A DNA stretch of 64,000 bases from Brachybacterium tyrofermentans (GCF_014897585.1 NZ_JABUXW010000015.1:62001-126000), one strand, 5' to 3'. Shown: positions 29,964 to 38,014, numbered from the stretch's first letter. A program made the numbers and translations. Notes: a model not told the origin generated them from the sequence alone.

Positions 29964-30907
29964 GCCGACCCCTCCCGTCGGCGCGACGTCCTCTGGGCGG
30001 CGACCACCGCGATCAGCGCGAGGGCGAAGCCACCCAGCTGGACGGCGGTGAGCTGCTCGCCGAGCACGAGGTATCCGAGCACGGCGGCGACCAGGGGCGA
30101 GAGCACCGGCAGGAAGGCGGCGCTCCCGGCCGGCATCCGACCCAGCCCCCGGAACCACAGCGCATAGGCGAGCAGCCCGCCCACGAGCGTCAGCCAGGCG
30201 TAACCCGCCACGGCCTGCGCGTCGAGCGCCGGCGGCGCACCTTCGACGGCCACGGCGAGCGGGAGGATCACCAGACCACCGGCCGTGAGCTGCCAGCCCG
30301 CGAAGGCGATCGGGCCGACGGGTGGGCGCCACTTCTTGGACAGCACGGTGCCCACCGCCATGGACGTCACGCCGCCCAGGCCGGCGAGGACCCCGAGCGG
30401 ATCGAGCGCGGCGTCGGGCCCGAGCACCATGGCTGCGACCCCGAGGACGGCCATGATTCCCCAGGTCAGCCGTCGTGCGGTCGGTCGTTCCCGGAGCAGG
30501 ACGGCGGCGAGCACCGCGACCAGCAGCGGCCCGGTGGCACCGAACACTCCCGCCACTCCCCCGGGCAGCAGGTAGGCGGCGAGGAACAGCAGCGGGAAGA
30601 AGGCGCCGATGTTGAGCGTCCCCAGGAGCAGGGAGCGCCACCACCAGTGACCGTGCGGGAGAGCGCGGCCGAGGGCGAGGGCGAGCAGCCCGGCGGGCAG
30701 CGCCCGCAGGACCCCGGACCACAGGGGATGGTCCGGGGGCAGCAGCTCGGTGGTGACGACATAGGTGGTGCCCCACGTGATCGGGGCGATCGCGGTCAGG
30801 GCGACGGTGAGTGCCGCAGGCGAGCCGGGCAACGGAACCGGCGGGACCCCGTGACCGCGCGGAGGCGAACCGTCGACCTTGAATCCTTCGACCTCTAACT
30901 GTTTCAT
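29960..30907 (-). CDS. DMT-superfamily (EamA) transporter
   Basis: 315-residue membrane protein with ten predicted helices and two EamA halves. GGVAGVFGATGPLLVAVLAAVLLRERPTARR is the characteristic end of one half; the second ends PVLSPLVAAVLGYLVLGEQL. Substrate unknown, often metabolites, amino acids or drugs. The start at ATG 30907 is supported by an excellent promoter: TTGACG, 17-bp spacer and TAGATT, then 7 bases to the ATG, which implies a leaderless transcript. Mirrored operator-like sites flank this promoter. Operon: DMT, NAD(P)-binding protein. Confidence 0.9.
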   Translation of the reverse strand: MKQLEVEGFKVDGSPPRGHGVPPVPLPGSPAALTVALTAIAPITWGTTYVVTTELLPPDHPLWSGVLRALPAGLLALALGRALPHGHWWWRSLLLGTLNIGAFFPLLFLAAYLLPGGVAGVFGATGPLLVAVLAAVLLRERPTARRLTWGIMAVLGVAAMVLGPDAALDPLGVLAGLGGVTSMAVGTVLSKKWRPPVGPIAFAGWQLTAGGLVILPLAVAVEGAPPALDAQAVAGYAWLTLVGGLLAYALWFRGLGRMPAGSAAFLPVLSPLVAAVLGYLVLGEQLTAVQLGGFALALIAVVAAQRTSRRREGSA

Positions 30908-30951
30908 GGTTGAGAATCTAGACGCCCGGTAGGCTTGCGTCAAACAGTTAG
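30895..30951. promoter_or_regulatory. Mirrored MarR operator-like sites
   Basis: ctaactgttt (30895-30904) and aaacagttag (30942-30951) are perfect 10-bp inverted copies 37 bp apart. The first overlaps the DMT start codon region, the second covers the -35 hexamer of DMT and lies in the spacer of the putative marR promoter (-10 TATTCT at 30960). Binding at either would block both genes. Confidence 0.65.
30908..30943 (-). promoter_or_regulatory. Predicted promoter of the DMT operon
   Basis: On the minus strand: TTGACG at 30943-30938 and TAGATT at 30920-30915, separated by 17 bp, ending 7 bases before the ATG. It is a close match to a housekeeping sigma consensus, and the best promoter seen in this window. 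Confidence 0.7.
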
Positions 30952-30977
30952 GCATCGAATATTCTGGAGGCGATGAC

Positions 30978-31496
30978 ATGGCCGACCGCGTGAGCGACTT
31001 CCTCGCCCAGTGGGCCTGGGAGCGCCCGGACATCGACGCGACCCCGATGGGGGTGATCGGCCGCCTCTCCCGCGTCGGGGAGATCGTCAGCCGCACCCTG
31101 CAGGCGACGTTCCAGGAATACGGCCTGCATCGCGGGGAGTTCGACACCCTCGCCACCCTGCGCCGCTCCGGGACGCCGTTCACGCTCACGCCCGGCGAGC
31201 TGGCCGCATCGAGCATGGTCACCGGCGCTGCGATGACCAACCGCCTGCAGCGCCTGGAGGACAAGGGCCTGCTCGAACGCACGATGGACCCCTCCAACCG
31301 CCGTCGCGTGCTCGTGCGCCTGACCGACGCCGGCCGGGAGCTGGTGGACGAGGTCGTGGTCCCGCACGCGCACGGCGAACAGGAGCTGCTGGACGCCCGC
31401 CTCAGCCGCGAGGAGCAGACTGCGCTGGCGGAGCTGCTGGAGCGGTTCCTGGAGAACTCGGGCGACGTCTCCGCCCACGACACGAGCAAGGACTGA
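30978..31496 (+). CDS. MarR-family transcriptional regulator
   Basis: 172 residues, winged helix with the MarR arrangement: MGVIGRLSRVGEIVSRTLQATFQEYGLHRGEFDTLATLR, a recognition helix around TPGELAASSMVTGAAMTNRLQRLEDKGLLER (span residues 75-106) and the wing RTMDPSNRRRVLVRLTDAGREL. It probably represses both itself and the divergent DMT operon through the mirrored sites, released by a small aromatic or redox ligand. ATG 30978 follows aggcgatgac; the RBS is ggagg at 9 bases. The SDR gene follows after 4 bp. Confidence 0.93.
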   Translation: MADRVSDFLAQWAWERPDIDATPMGVIGRLSRVGEIVSRTLQATFQEYGLHRGEFDTLATLRRSGTPFTLTPGELAASSMVTGAAMTNRLQRLEDKGLLERTMDPSNRRRVLVRLTDAGRELVDEVVVPHAHGEQELLDARLSREEQTALAELLERFLENSGDVSAHDTSKD

Positions 31497-31500
31497 CCCC

Positions 31501-32403
31501 ATGGAGCAGAGCACGACGAACTCCCCCGCCCCCACCCCGAGCCCGAGCCCGAGCCCGAGCCTCAGGACCATCGTCCTCACCGGTGCGTCCGACGGTATCG
31601 GCGCCGCCGCGGCCCGTCAGCTCGCAGGCCCGGGCATCCGACTGCTCCTCGTGGGCCGCTCGCCGGAGAAGACCGCGGCCGTCGCGCGAGACGTCAGCGC
31701 CGAGCACTTCGTCGCCGATTTCGCCCGCCTCGACGACGTGCGCCGCCTCGCGGAGGAGCTCTCGGAGGCGACGGCCGGGCACGGCATCGACGCGCTCGCC
31801 AACAATGCAGGCGGGATCTTCGGTGACCGCACCCCCACCGTCGACGGCTTCGAGAAGACCATGCAGGTCAACCATCTCGCCCCGTTCCTGCTCACCAACC
31901 TCCTGCTGCCGCGCCTGCTGGCCGGGAGCGCCGCGGTCGTGAACACCTCGAGCGTGGCGAACCGGCTCTTCGGGCACCTCGACGTCGAGGACCTCGACAA
32001 CATGAAGCGCTACAGCCCGCGCAAGGCCTACGGGGACGCGAAGCTCGCGAACGTGCTGTTCACCCGCAGCCTGCATGCGAAGTTCCACGACCAGGGGATC
32101 TCCTCCGCGGCGTTCCACCCCGGGCTGGTGCGCACGAGCTTCTCCGCAGGTTCTCGCAGCCCGATGCGCTGGCTCTACCAGTCACCGCTGGCACGCCTCG
32201 CGCCGATGATCAGCCCCGAGCGGGGCGGAGCGACCCTGGCCTGGTTCCTCACCGGCACTCCGGGCTCGACCTGGACCTCGGGGCGCTACTACGACCAGGA
32301 CCGGCCCACCATGGCCGTGAACCCACAGGCCGACGATCTCGAGCTCGCCGAGGCGCTGTGGCAGCGCAGCGCCGAGCTGGTGGGGCTGCCGCACACCGCC
32401 TGA
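31501..32403 (+). CDS. Short-chain dehydrogenase/reductase
   Basis: 300 residues. After a flexible Pro/Ser leader (PSPSPSPS, encoded by a 6-bp tandem repeat) comes the Rossmann motif TGASDGIGAAAARQL (TGxxxGIG), NNAGG, and the active-site AYGDAKLAN (Tyr-x3-Lys) with a preceding Ser (VNTSSV). Length and pattern fit the retinol-dehydrogenase-like or light-dependent protochlorophyllide-type SDRs. Co-transcribed with marR (4-bp gap, AAGGA before ATG 31501). It may detoxify the compound sensed by MarR; substrate unknown. Confidence 0.9.
   Translation: MEQSTTNSPAPTPSPSPSPSLRTIVLTGASDGIGAAAARQLAGPGIRLLLVGRSPEKTAAVARDVSAEHFVADFARLDDVRRLAEELSEATAGHGIDALANNAGGIFGDRTPTVDGFEKTMQVNHLAPFLLTNLLLPRLLAGSAAVVNTSSVANRLFGHLDVEDLDNMKRYSPRKAYGDAKLANVLFTRSLHAKFHDQGISSAAFHPGLVRTSFSAGSRSPMRWLYQSPLARLAPMISPERGGATLAWFLTGTPGSTWTSGRYYDQDRPTMAVNPQADDLELAEALWQRSAELVGLPHTA
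31540..31563 (+). repeat. 6-bp tandem repeat in SDR leader
   Basis: Four or so copies of the hexamer gagccc, in frame, encoding the Pro-Ser run. Length changes by multiples of six would keep the frame. Confidence 0.7.
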
Positions 32404-32462
32404 GCGCGAGCCGCGCACGGCACCCAGTGCCGCGCCCCTCTCGGCGCCGGTGACCGCCCTCG

Positions 32463-32472
32463 CCCCCCCCCC
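32463..32472. repeat. Homopolymer of ten C
   Basis: Ten consecutive C between the SDR stop and the iron box, 7 bases before that box begins. Slippage here would change the spacing of promoter elements upstream of the ABC pair, but whether it matters is unknown. Could also be a sequencing-sensitive site. Confidence 0.6.
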
Positions 32473-32478
32473 TCCACC

Positions 32479-32497
32479 TCAGGTTAGGGTTGCCTTC
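32479..32497. promoter_or_regulatory. IdeR/DtxR-like iron box
   Basis: tcaggttagggttgccttc compared with the consensus TTAGGTTAGSCTAACCTAA agrees at 13 of 19 positions, with the left half nearly intact (AGGTTAG). It sits 46 bp upstream of the ABC gene start, where a repressor would block the promoter. Iron-repressed expression is an inference. Confidence 0.65.
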
Positions 32498-32542
32498 ATA
32501 GCGCCGGACCCGGCTGCGACGACTCTTCCTCTCGAAGGCCCC

Positions 32543-34270
32543 ATGCCCACCTCACCCACCAGCGGCTCCCTGCTCCGGCGGGCCATCTGCCGCCGCCTGC
32601 GATTCGTCGTCCCGGGCCTGCTGCTGATGGCCACCTGGCAGCTCTGCGAGGCTCTCGTGCCGATCTCCATCGGGCTGATCGTGGACCACGCGATCGTGCC
32701 CCGGGACCGCGCCGCCCTGCTGCTCTCGATCGCCGGCCTCCTGCTGCTGTTCACGGTGCTCTCCTTCGCCTATCGCTTCGGGGCTCGACGGATGAACACG
32801 GCACTGCAGCTGGAGGCCCACGACCTGCGGGTCGAGGTGGCACGCCACGCACTGCTGAGCCGCGGCGCGCTCGATGGGCGCCGGCCGGGCGCGGTCCTGT
32901 CGCTCTCCTCGGCGGACGCCGACGTCGCCGCGATGATCTTCCGACAGCTCGCCTCCGGCGGCTCCGCGCTCATCGGTATCGCCGGCGCTTCCGCATACCT
33001 GCTGTGGGTCGATCTGCCGGTGGGCCTGGTCGTGATCCTCGGGGTCCCCCTCGCGCTCCTGGTCGTCGCCGGCCCCTCCCGGGCGATCTCCCGGCGCAGC
33101 GGTGATCAGCAGGCGGCGGTCGCCGAGGCCGGCGCGGTCGCGAGCGACACCATGGGCGGCCTGCGGATCCTCAAGGCCATCGGTGGTGAGCGCTGGGCCT
33201 CCCAGCGCTACCATCGCGCTTCCGCCGACGCGGCCGCCGCCGGGGTCCGCACGGCCGATGTCTCCGGTCGGGTCTCCGGCCTCGGCGCCCTCGGCGTCGG
33301 CGTGATCCTCGCAGGGGTGGTGCTCATGGCGGGCTGGCGCGTGACCACGGGCGACCTCAGCGTGGGCCAGCTGGTCTCGGTGATCGGCGTGGCCGTGTTC
33401 TTCTCCGAGCCGATCCAGACCCTCACCATGACGATGACCGTGTTCGCCCGCTCCCATGGCGCGGCCGGGAAGATCGCGGACTTTCTGGGCGGCGGTCGAT
33501 CCGTCGAGCCGACGGGGCCGCTGCCCACCGGCTCCGCGGTCGCCGTCGACTCCCTGGACCTCGGGATCCACCACATGGTGGACCTGCGGATCAGCGACGG
33601 GGCGCTGTGCGTCCTGGACGTCTCGGAGCCCGCGGTGGCCCTCCGGCTCGCCCGGGCCCTCTCGGGCGGTGCGGGCGCGGATCGAATCCTCGTGGGCGAC
33701 TCCCGCCGCGACGAGATCGCCCGCCCCTTGGCCGGGGCGATGATCAGCGCGCCGCATGCGGCGGATCTCTTCGCCGGCACGATCCGTTCGAACATCACGA
33801 TGCTCCACGACCCGGGCACCCCGGTGCCCGGGTCGGTGCTCGCTGCCTCAGGTACAGCGGAGGTGCTCGGGGTGGTCTCCGGCGGCCTGGACCACGAGGT
33901 GCGTGAGGCGGGCAGCAACCTCTCCGGCGGCCAGCGCCAGCGGATCGCCCTGGCCCGTGCCCTGTACGCGGACCCGGAGGTGCTGGTGCTCGAGGACCCC
34001 ACCAGTGCCGTCGACTCGGTGACCGAGTGGCAGATCGCGCGGGGCGTGCAGCGGGAGCGCGCCGGCCGCACCACCCTCGTGCTCACCTCCTCCCCGGCCT
34101 TCCGTGCTCTGGCCGACGAGATCCACGAGATCCACGCCGAGGGATCCGCCGATCCGGACCCGGATCCAGCGGCGGCGGCCTCGGCCGTGACTCGCGTCCC
34201 GACCCTGACGGGCCCTGACCGCGAGCAGGCCGGCGAGCAGGACCACGAGACCGCCGGGGGTGAGCGATGA
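32543..34270 (+). CDS. Iron-box ABC half-transporter 1 (degenerate Walker A)
   Basis: 575-residue half-transporter: six-helix membrane domain (about 1-320) then a nucleotide-binding domain. No GxxGxGKS Walker A is present where expected (SDGALCVLDVSEPAVALRLA instead). The signature LSGGQRQR (460-467) is intact. Walker B reads VLVLEDPTSAVD, with Asp-Glu swapped to Glu-Asp, and the switch His is replaced by Ser (LVLTSSPAF). It cannot bind and hydrolyse ATP alone and must pair with the next gene product, which has the opposite defects. Start at ATG 32543 (GAAGG upstream, downstream of the iron box) rather than the frame open from 32450. Stop overlaps the partner by ATGA. Confidence 0.88.
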   Translation: MPTSPTSGSLLRRAICRRLRFVVPGLLLMATWQLCEALVPISIGLIVDHAIVPRDRAALLLSIAGLLLLFTVLSFAYRFGARRMNTALQLEAHDLRVEVARHALLSRGALDGRRPGAVLSLSSADADVAAMIFRQLASGGSALIGIAGASAYLLWVDLPVGLVVILGVPLALLVVAGPSRAISRRSGDQQAAVAEAGAVASDTMGGLRILKAIGGERWASQRYHRASADAAAAGVRTADVSGRVSGLGALGVGVILAGVVLMAGWRVTTGDLSVGQLVSVIGVAVFFSEPIQTLTMTMTVFARSHGAAGKIADFLGGGRSVEPTGPLPTGSAVAVDSLDLGIHHMVDLRISDGALCVLDVSEPAVALRLARALSGGAGADRILVGDSRRDEIARPLAGAMISAPHAADLFAGTIRSNITMLHDPGTPVPGSVLAASGTAEVLGVVSGGLDHEVREAGSNLSGGQRQRIALARALYADPEVLVLEDPTSAVDSVTEWQIARGVQRERAGRTTLVLTSSPAFRALADEIHEIHAEGSADPDPDPAAAASAVTRVPTLTGPDREQAGEQDHETAGGER

Positions 34271-36057
34271 TCCTGCCCACCGCCTCCCGGCGGCGAGTCC
34301 TCGCGGCTCTTCGCCCCCTCCTGTCCGGCCGCCTCCTCCTGCTGCTCCTGATCGCCGTCGCCGGGTTCGTGACCGCGCTGGCCGGCCTCGTCGGCCCCTG
34401 GGTCGTGGGCGGGCTCGTGGACGCGCTGCGCGTCGAGACCTCGATGCGCCCGGTGGTCCAGGGCGCCGTCTGGATCCTTGTCGCCGGCATCGTGGGCGGT
34501 CTGGGCACCTGGTTGAGCCGCTGGTGGATGGGCGCGCTCGCGGAGCCGGCCGTCGCATCGCTCCGGGAGGACGTCCTGGACGCAGCCCTCGCCGTCGACT
34601 CCTCCGTGGTCGAGAGCGGAGGGCGCGGAGATCTCGTCTCCCGTGTCGCGGAGGATTCCCGCGTGGTCACCGAGGCCGCCTCGGCCATCCTGCCGATGTT
34701 CCTGCAGTCGCTCTTCGTGGTGGTGGTCTCCGCCGCGGGCATGACGGTGGTGGATTGGAGGCTGGGTCTCGTCGGCCTCGTCGCCGTCCCCATGTACGCG
34801 TTGACGCTGCGCTGGTACCTGCCCCGCTCCGGGCCGATCTACGCCCAGGAGCGGATCGCGTTCGGTGTGCGCTCGCAGCGCATGCTCGGCGGCATCGGCG
34901 GCGCCACCACCCTGCGGGCGTACGAGGCCGAACGGGTCGAGCTCGAGCGCATCGACGCCGCGTCGGCCCATGCGCGCACCCTGTCGATCGACGTGTTCCG
35001 CTTCCTCACCCGCGCCTTCTCGCGCAACAACCGGGCCGAGGCGGTGGTCCTCGCCGCCCTCCTGGTGGCCGGGTTCCTCCTGGTCGAGTCCGGTGGGCTG
35101 ACGGCCGGCGGCGTCGCGACCGCAGCGCTGCTGTTCCACCGCCTGTTCAATCCGATCGGCGCACTGGTCGGCATGTTCGACGAGATCCAGTCCGCCGGCG
35201 CCTCGCTCGCACGGATGGTCGGCGTGATCGACCTGCCGTCGTCGTCGACACGATCAGCACGTGCGGCAGAACCAGTCGGCATCGCGGCGACGGCGGGCGC
35301 CCCGGCCCTCGAGACGCTGCCGCCGGAGGACGGCTCGCTGCTGCTGGACGACGTCGGGCACTCCTACGAGGTCGACCACCCCGTGCTCGCCGCGGTCGAT
35401 CTGCGGATCGCGCCGGGCGAGGTGGTCGCCGTCGTAGGTGCCACCGGCGCCGGCAAATCGACGCTCGCCCAGATCGCCGCCGGCACCGTGCCGCCCACGA
35501 CCGGGACCGTCCGTCTGGGAGCCGACGCCGTTCGCGACCTCTCCGCCCCTGCACTGCGACGACGGATCTCGATGGTCAGCCAGGAGGTGCACGTCTTCGC
35601 CGGCACCATCGCGGAGAACGTGCGCGTGCCCGCCCCGGAGGCCGACGACGGTGCCGTCCTCGCCGCCCTGAGCACCGTCGGGGCGCACCGCTGGGTGAGC
35701 AGTCTGCCCGACGGCACCGACACCGTGGTGGGCGACGGCGGGCAGCCGCTGACCGCCATGCAGGAGCAGATGCTGGCTCTCGCCCGCATCGTCCTGGCGG
35801 ATCCGGAGTTCGTGGTCCTCGACGAGGCGACGGCGGAGGCCGGCTCCTCCGGCGCCCGAGATCTCGAGACCGCGGCACGCGGGGTGCTCACGGGCCGGGG
35901 CGGGCTCGTGGTCGCCCATCGCCTGTCCCAGGCCGTCACCGCCGACCGCGTGCTGGTGATGAAGGGCGGCAGGATCGTCGAATCAGGAACCCACGAGGAG
36001 CTCAGCCACGGCGACGGCCTCTACGCGACGCTCTGGGAGGCCTGGACCGCACGGTGA
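34267..36057 (+). CDS. Iron-box ABC half-transporter 2 (degenerate signature)
   Basis: 596 residues: six-helix membrane domain (about 15-310) and a nucleotide-binding domain with intact Walker A GATGAGKST (391-399), Walker B FVVLDEAT with the catalytic Glu and switch His in VVAHRLSQ. The signature is lost: LTAMQEQ (495-501) stands where LSGGQxQ should be. With half 1 it would form a heterodimer with one complete site, built from this Walker A and the other half's LSGGQ. ATGA overlap implies coupled translation. The iron box suggests siderophore or iron-complex transport, like the IrtAB/YbtPQ pairs; direction is not known. Confidence 0.88.
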   Translation: MILPTASRRRVLAALRPLLSGRLLLLLLIAVAGFVTALAGLVGPWVVGGLVDALRVETSMRPVVQGAVWILVAGIVGGLGTWLSRWWMGALAEPAVASLREDVLDAALAVDSSVVESGGRGDLVSRVAEDSRVVTEAASAILPMFLQSLFVVVVSAAGMTVVDWRLGLVGLVAVPMYALTLRWYLPRSGPIYAQERIAFGVRSQRMLGGIGGATTLRAYEAERVELERIDAASAHARTLSIDVFRFLTRAFSRNNRAEAVVLAALLVAGFLLVESGGLTAGGVATAALLFHRLFNPIGALVGMFDEIQSAGASLARMVGVIDLPSSSTRSARAAEPVGIAATAGAPALETLPPEDGSLLLDDVGHSYEVDHPVLAAVDLRIAPGEVVAVVGATGAGKSTLAQIAAGTVPPTTGTVRLGADAVRDLSAPALRRRISMVSQEVHVFAGTIAENVRVPAPEADDGAVLAALSTVGAHRWVSSLPDGTDTVVGDGGQPLTAMQEQMLALARIVLADPEFVVLDEATAEAGSSGARDLETAARGVLTGRGGLVVAHRLSQAVTADRVLVMKGGRIVESGTHEELSHGDGLYATLWEAWTAR

Positions 36058-36196
36058 GGGCGATCCGCCGCGAGGCGTCGGCCCCACAACCGTCGCCGTC
36101 GCGGAGGTCGCCTTGCTGGGACGGGGTGGAGTCGAGCGGCTCGACCAGGCAGGATGGATGCTCAGGACCCCACCCCGATCAGCACCAGGAGCCCCC

Positions 36197-36511
36197 ATGA
36201 CCGCTGTCGTCGTCACCGCCATCTTCTACCCCAAGCCCGGCAAGAAGCAGAAGCTCGCGGACGCCATGCAGCGCGGCATCGCCGCCGTGCACACCGAGGA
36301 GGGCTGCGAGCTCTACTCCATCCACGACGCCGAGGACGGCACGATCACCATGATCGAGAAGTGGTCCTCCGTCGAGGCGCTCGACGCCCACGGTAACAGC
36401 GACCAGGTGAAGATCTTCCGCGCCGACGTCGCCGACCTCGTCGAGAAGCCGGGCCTGGTCACCCGCATGACCCCCATCCCCGCCGGCACGGAGGCCCAGG
36501 GCCTGCTCTGA
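36197..36511 (+). CDS. ABM-domain protein, YgiN-like quinol monooxygenase family
   Basis: 104 residues of the small ferredoxin-like antibiotic biosynthesis monooxygenase fold: MTAVVVTAIFYPKPGKKQKLADAM at the start and a WSSVEALDAHGNSDQVKIF part with the conserved Trp and His. Closest in pattern to YgiN-like quinol monooxygenases; the IsdG heme-degradation triad (N, W, H) is not clearly met. Forms dimers. It lies 139 bp after the ABC pair on the same strand but has its own aggagccccc and a separate terminator, so cotranscription is possible rather than certain. Confidence 0.75.
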   Translation: MTAVVVTAIFYPKPGKKQKLADAMQRGIAAVHTEEGCELYSIHDAEDGTITMIEKWSSVEALDAHGNSDQVKIFRADVADLVEKPGLVTRMTPIPAGTEAQGLL

Positions 36512-36548
36512 GCGGACAGAGCTGCTGCACGACCAGCTCGACAGCGCG

Positions 36549-36587
36549 GCGGCCGACGGGACCATCCCGTCGGCCGCTTCTGTTTTT
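36549..36587 (+). terminator. Rho-independent terminator after the ABM gene
   Basis: 13-bp perfect stem (gcggccgacggga / tcccgtcggccgc) with a 3-base loop, followed by ttctgttttt. This is the clearest intrinsic terminator in the window. It begins 37 bp after the stop. Confidence 0.9.
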
Positions 36588-36720
36588 CAGCGGCCGCCAC
36601 CAGGGTGACCATCGGTGCCGCTACAGCCAGCACAGCCACCACGCCGGCACCCCATCGAGGCCACCATCGAGACCGCCGCGGGCCGGTGGCGCTGACTTGC
36701 TCACCCTCGATAACGTACTA

Positions 36721-36757
36721 ATCAGCTGATACGGTTTGTGTCACCTGACTGATACGG
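36721..36757. promoter_or_regulatory. Palindrome and direct repeats upstream of the membrane/GntR operon
   Basis: The 10-bp palindrome atcagctgat (36721-36730) overlaps the first of two direct repeats of ctgatacgg (36726-36734 and 36749-36757, offset 23 bp). They end 17 bp before the ATG at 36774. Likely operator for the YtrA-type regulator of the same operon. Confidence 0.5.
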
Positions 36758-36773
36758 ATCGAGGTTTCTTCCG

Positions 36774-37670
36774 ATGTGGTTCCTGTACATCCCCCTCGTC
36801 GTGGGCGTGCTCGGCGCGGCGCTGCTGAGACTCGTCCTGCGGAGGAGGCTCCCCCGCCTCGCTCGGCCGGTCGGCCTCGTGACCGCTCTGGCTGCCGGCG
36901 CCTCGTCGCTGATCATGATCGTGTTCTCGACGTCCCCGTTGATCCCGATGTATGTCACCGACCTCCAGTCCTTCCCCTGGGACGTGTACGCCGCCGTGCG
37001 CTTCGTGCTGCCGCTGGCGCTCGGGGTCCTCACGGTGCTCCTGCTCGGACTCCCTGCGCGCGACCGTCGCTCCAACGGGGCCCAGCTGACGCGGCGCACC
37101 TGGACCTCGTTCCTGAGCGGGCCATGGATGGTGACCCTCGGGATCGTGCTCGCGCTCGTCGTCACCATCACCGTGGCCACCGGCCTGGTCTCGGAGCGTG
37201 ATGAGGCCGGCCACTTCACGCGTTATGTCATCGAGCTGGGCAGCGGGGGCGCAGAGACCGACTTCTACGGTTGGCACTACTCCCTGGCGCCGATGATCAC
37301 CCTGGTCATCCTGCTCGCGGCCACAGTGATGGCATGGGCGGGCATCGCCCGGCCGCCGCATCCGGAGGACGTCGAGCAGGACATCGCGCAGCGCCGCCTG
37401 CGGAGCACGAACGTCGCCCGCATCACGACCGGAGCGCTGCTGCTCCACCTCGCGTCGGTCCTCCGTCTCCTGAAGTCGACGTCCACGATGAGTCTCACCG
37501 TCGGTGCCGAATCGGGAGAGCACTTCTCCACGGGTTCGGCGTTCTCCGACCTGGCACCCTTCCTGGAATACGGTGCCCCGCTCCTCGCGGCGATCGGCCT
37601 GGGGCTCTGGGTCTACACCGCGCTGACGGCTCTCCCTCGGTCCGCGAGGACCTCTCGGGAGTCGGCATGA
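36774..37670 (+). CDS. Polytopic membrane protein of unknown function
   Basis: 298 residues with about seven hydrophobic segments (MWFLYIPLVVGVLGAALL at the start). I do not recognise the family. No enzymatic motif is visible; the loop SERDEAGHFTRYVIELGSG and the Arg-rich patches are charged. It begins at ATG 36774 with gagg upstream, ends in an ATGA overlap with the GntR gene, and has operator-like repeats before it. Genes paired with YtrA-type regulators are often ABC subunits, but none is encoded here, so this protein is probably the sole regulated product. Function unknown. Confidence 0.8.
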   Translation: MWFLYIPLVVGVLGAALLRLVLRRRLPRLARPVGLVTALAAGASSLIMIVFSTSPLIPMYVTDLQSFPWDVYAAVRFVLPLALGVLTVLLLGLPARDRRSNGAQLTRRTWTSFLSGPWMVTLGIVLALVVTITVATGLVSERDEAGHFTRYVIELGSGGAETDFYGWHYSLAPMITLVILLAATVMAWAGIARPPHPEDVEQDIAQRRLRSTNVARITTGALLLHLASVLRLLKSTSTMSLTVGAESGEHFSTGSAFSDLAPFLEYGAPLLAAIGLGLWVYTALTALPRSARTSRESA

Positions 37671-38014
37671 TCATCGAGATCACCCCGGCCGGTGGGAGCC
37701 CGGCCGAGCAGATCCACGACCAGATCGCCGGGCTGATCACGACCGGCGCCCTCGCCCGTGGGGACCGCCTGCCCTCCGTCCGGCAGCTCGCCACCGATCT
37801 GCAGGTCGCCCCGGGCACCGTGGCGAAGGCCTACCGGGCGCTGGAGGCCAGCGGGCTGATCGTCTCCCGCGCCGGCTCCGGGTCCCGGGTGAGCGACCAG
37901 GCCTCCCCCGTCTCCCCCGCCGTCGCCCGCGCCGCGCGACGCCTCGCCTCGAGCTCGCGCGAGGACGGTCTCGACCTGGACGCCGCCATCCGGGTGCTCC
38001 GCGCCGTGTGGTGA
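37667..38014 (+). CDS. GntR regulator, YtrA subfamily
   Basis: 115 residues, a single winged helix with PAEQIHDQIAGLITTGALARGDRLPSVRQLATDLQVAPGTVAKAYRALEASGLI as the span residues 10-63, plus a short C-terminal helix and no ligand domain, as in YtrA proteins. Coupled to the membrane-protein gene by ATGA. Probably binds the repeats upstream of the operon and represses it. A 13-bp direct repeat (gtggtgacaccgc) covers its stop codon. Confidence 0.9.
   Translation: MIIEITPAGGSPAEQIHDQIAGLITTGALARGDRLPSVRQLATDLQVAPGTVAKAYRALEASGLIVSRAGSGSRVSDQASPVSPAVARAARRLASSSREDGLDLDAAIRVLRAVW

Noticed and set aside
36058-36196. Additional small gene between the ABC pair and the ABM gene
   Set aside because: No start with a ribosome site and no open frame of usable length.
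36197-36511. IsdG/MhuD-type heme-degrading monooxygenase
   Set aside because: Attractive because of the iron-box neighbours, but the catalytic N, W, H arrangement is not clear and a separate ribosome site and terminator argue for independence.
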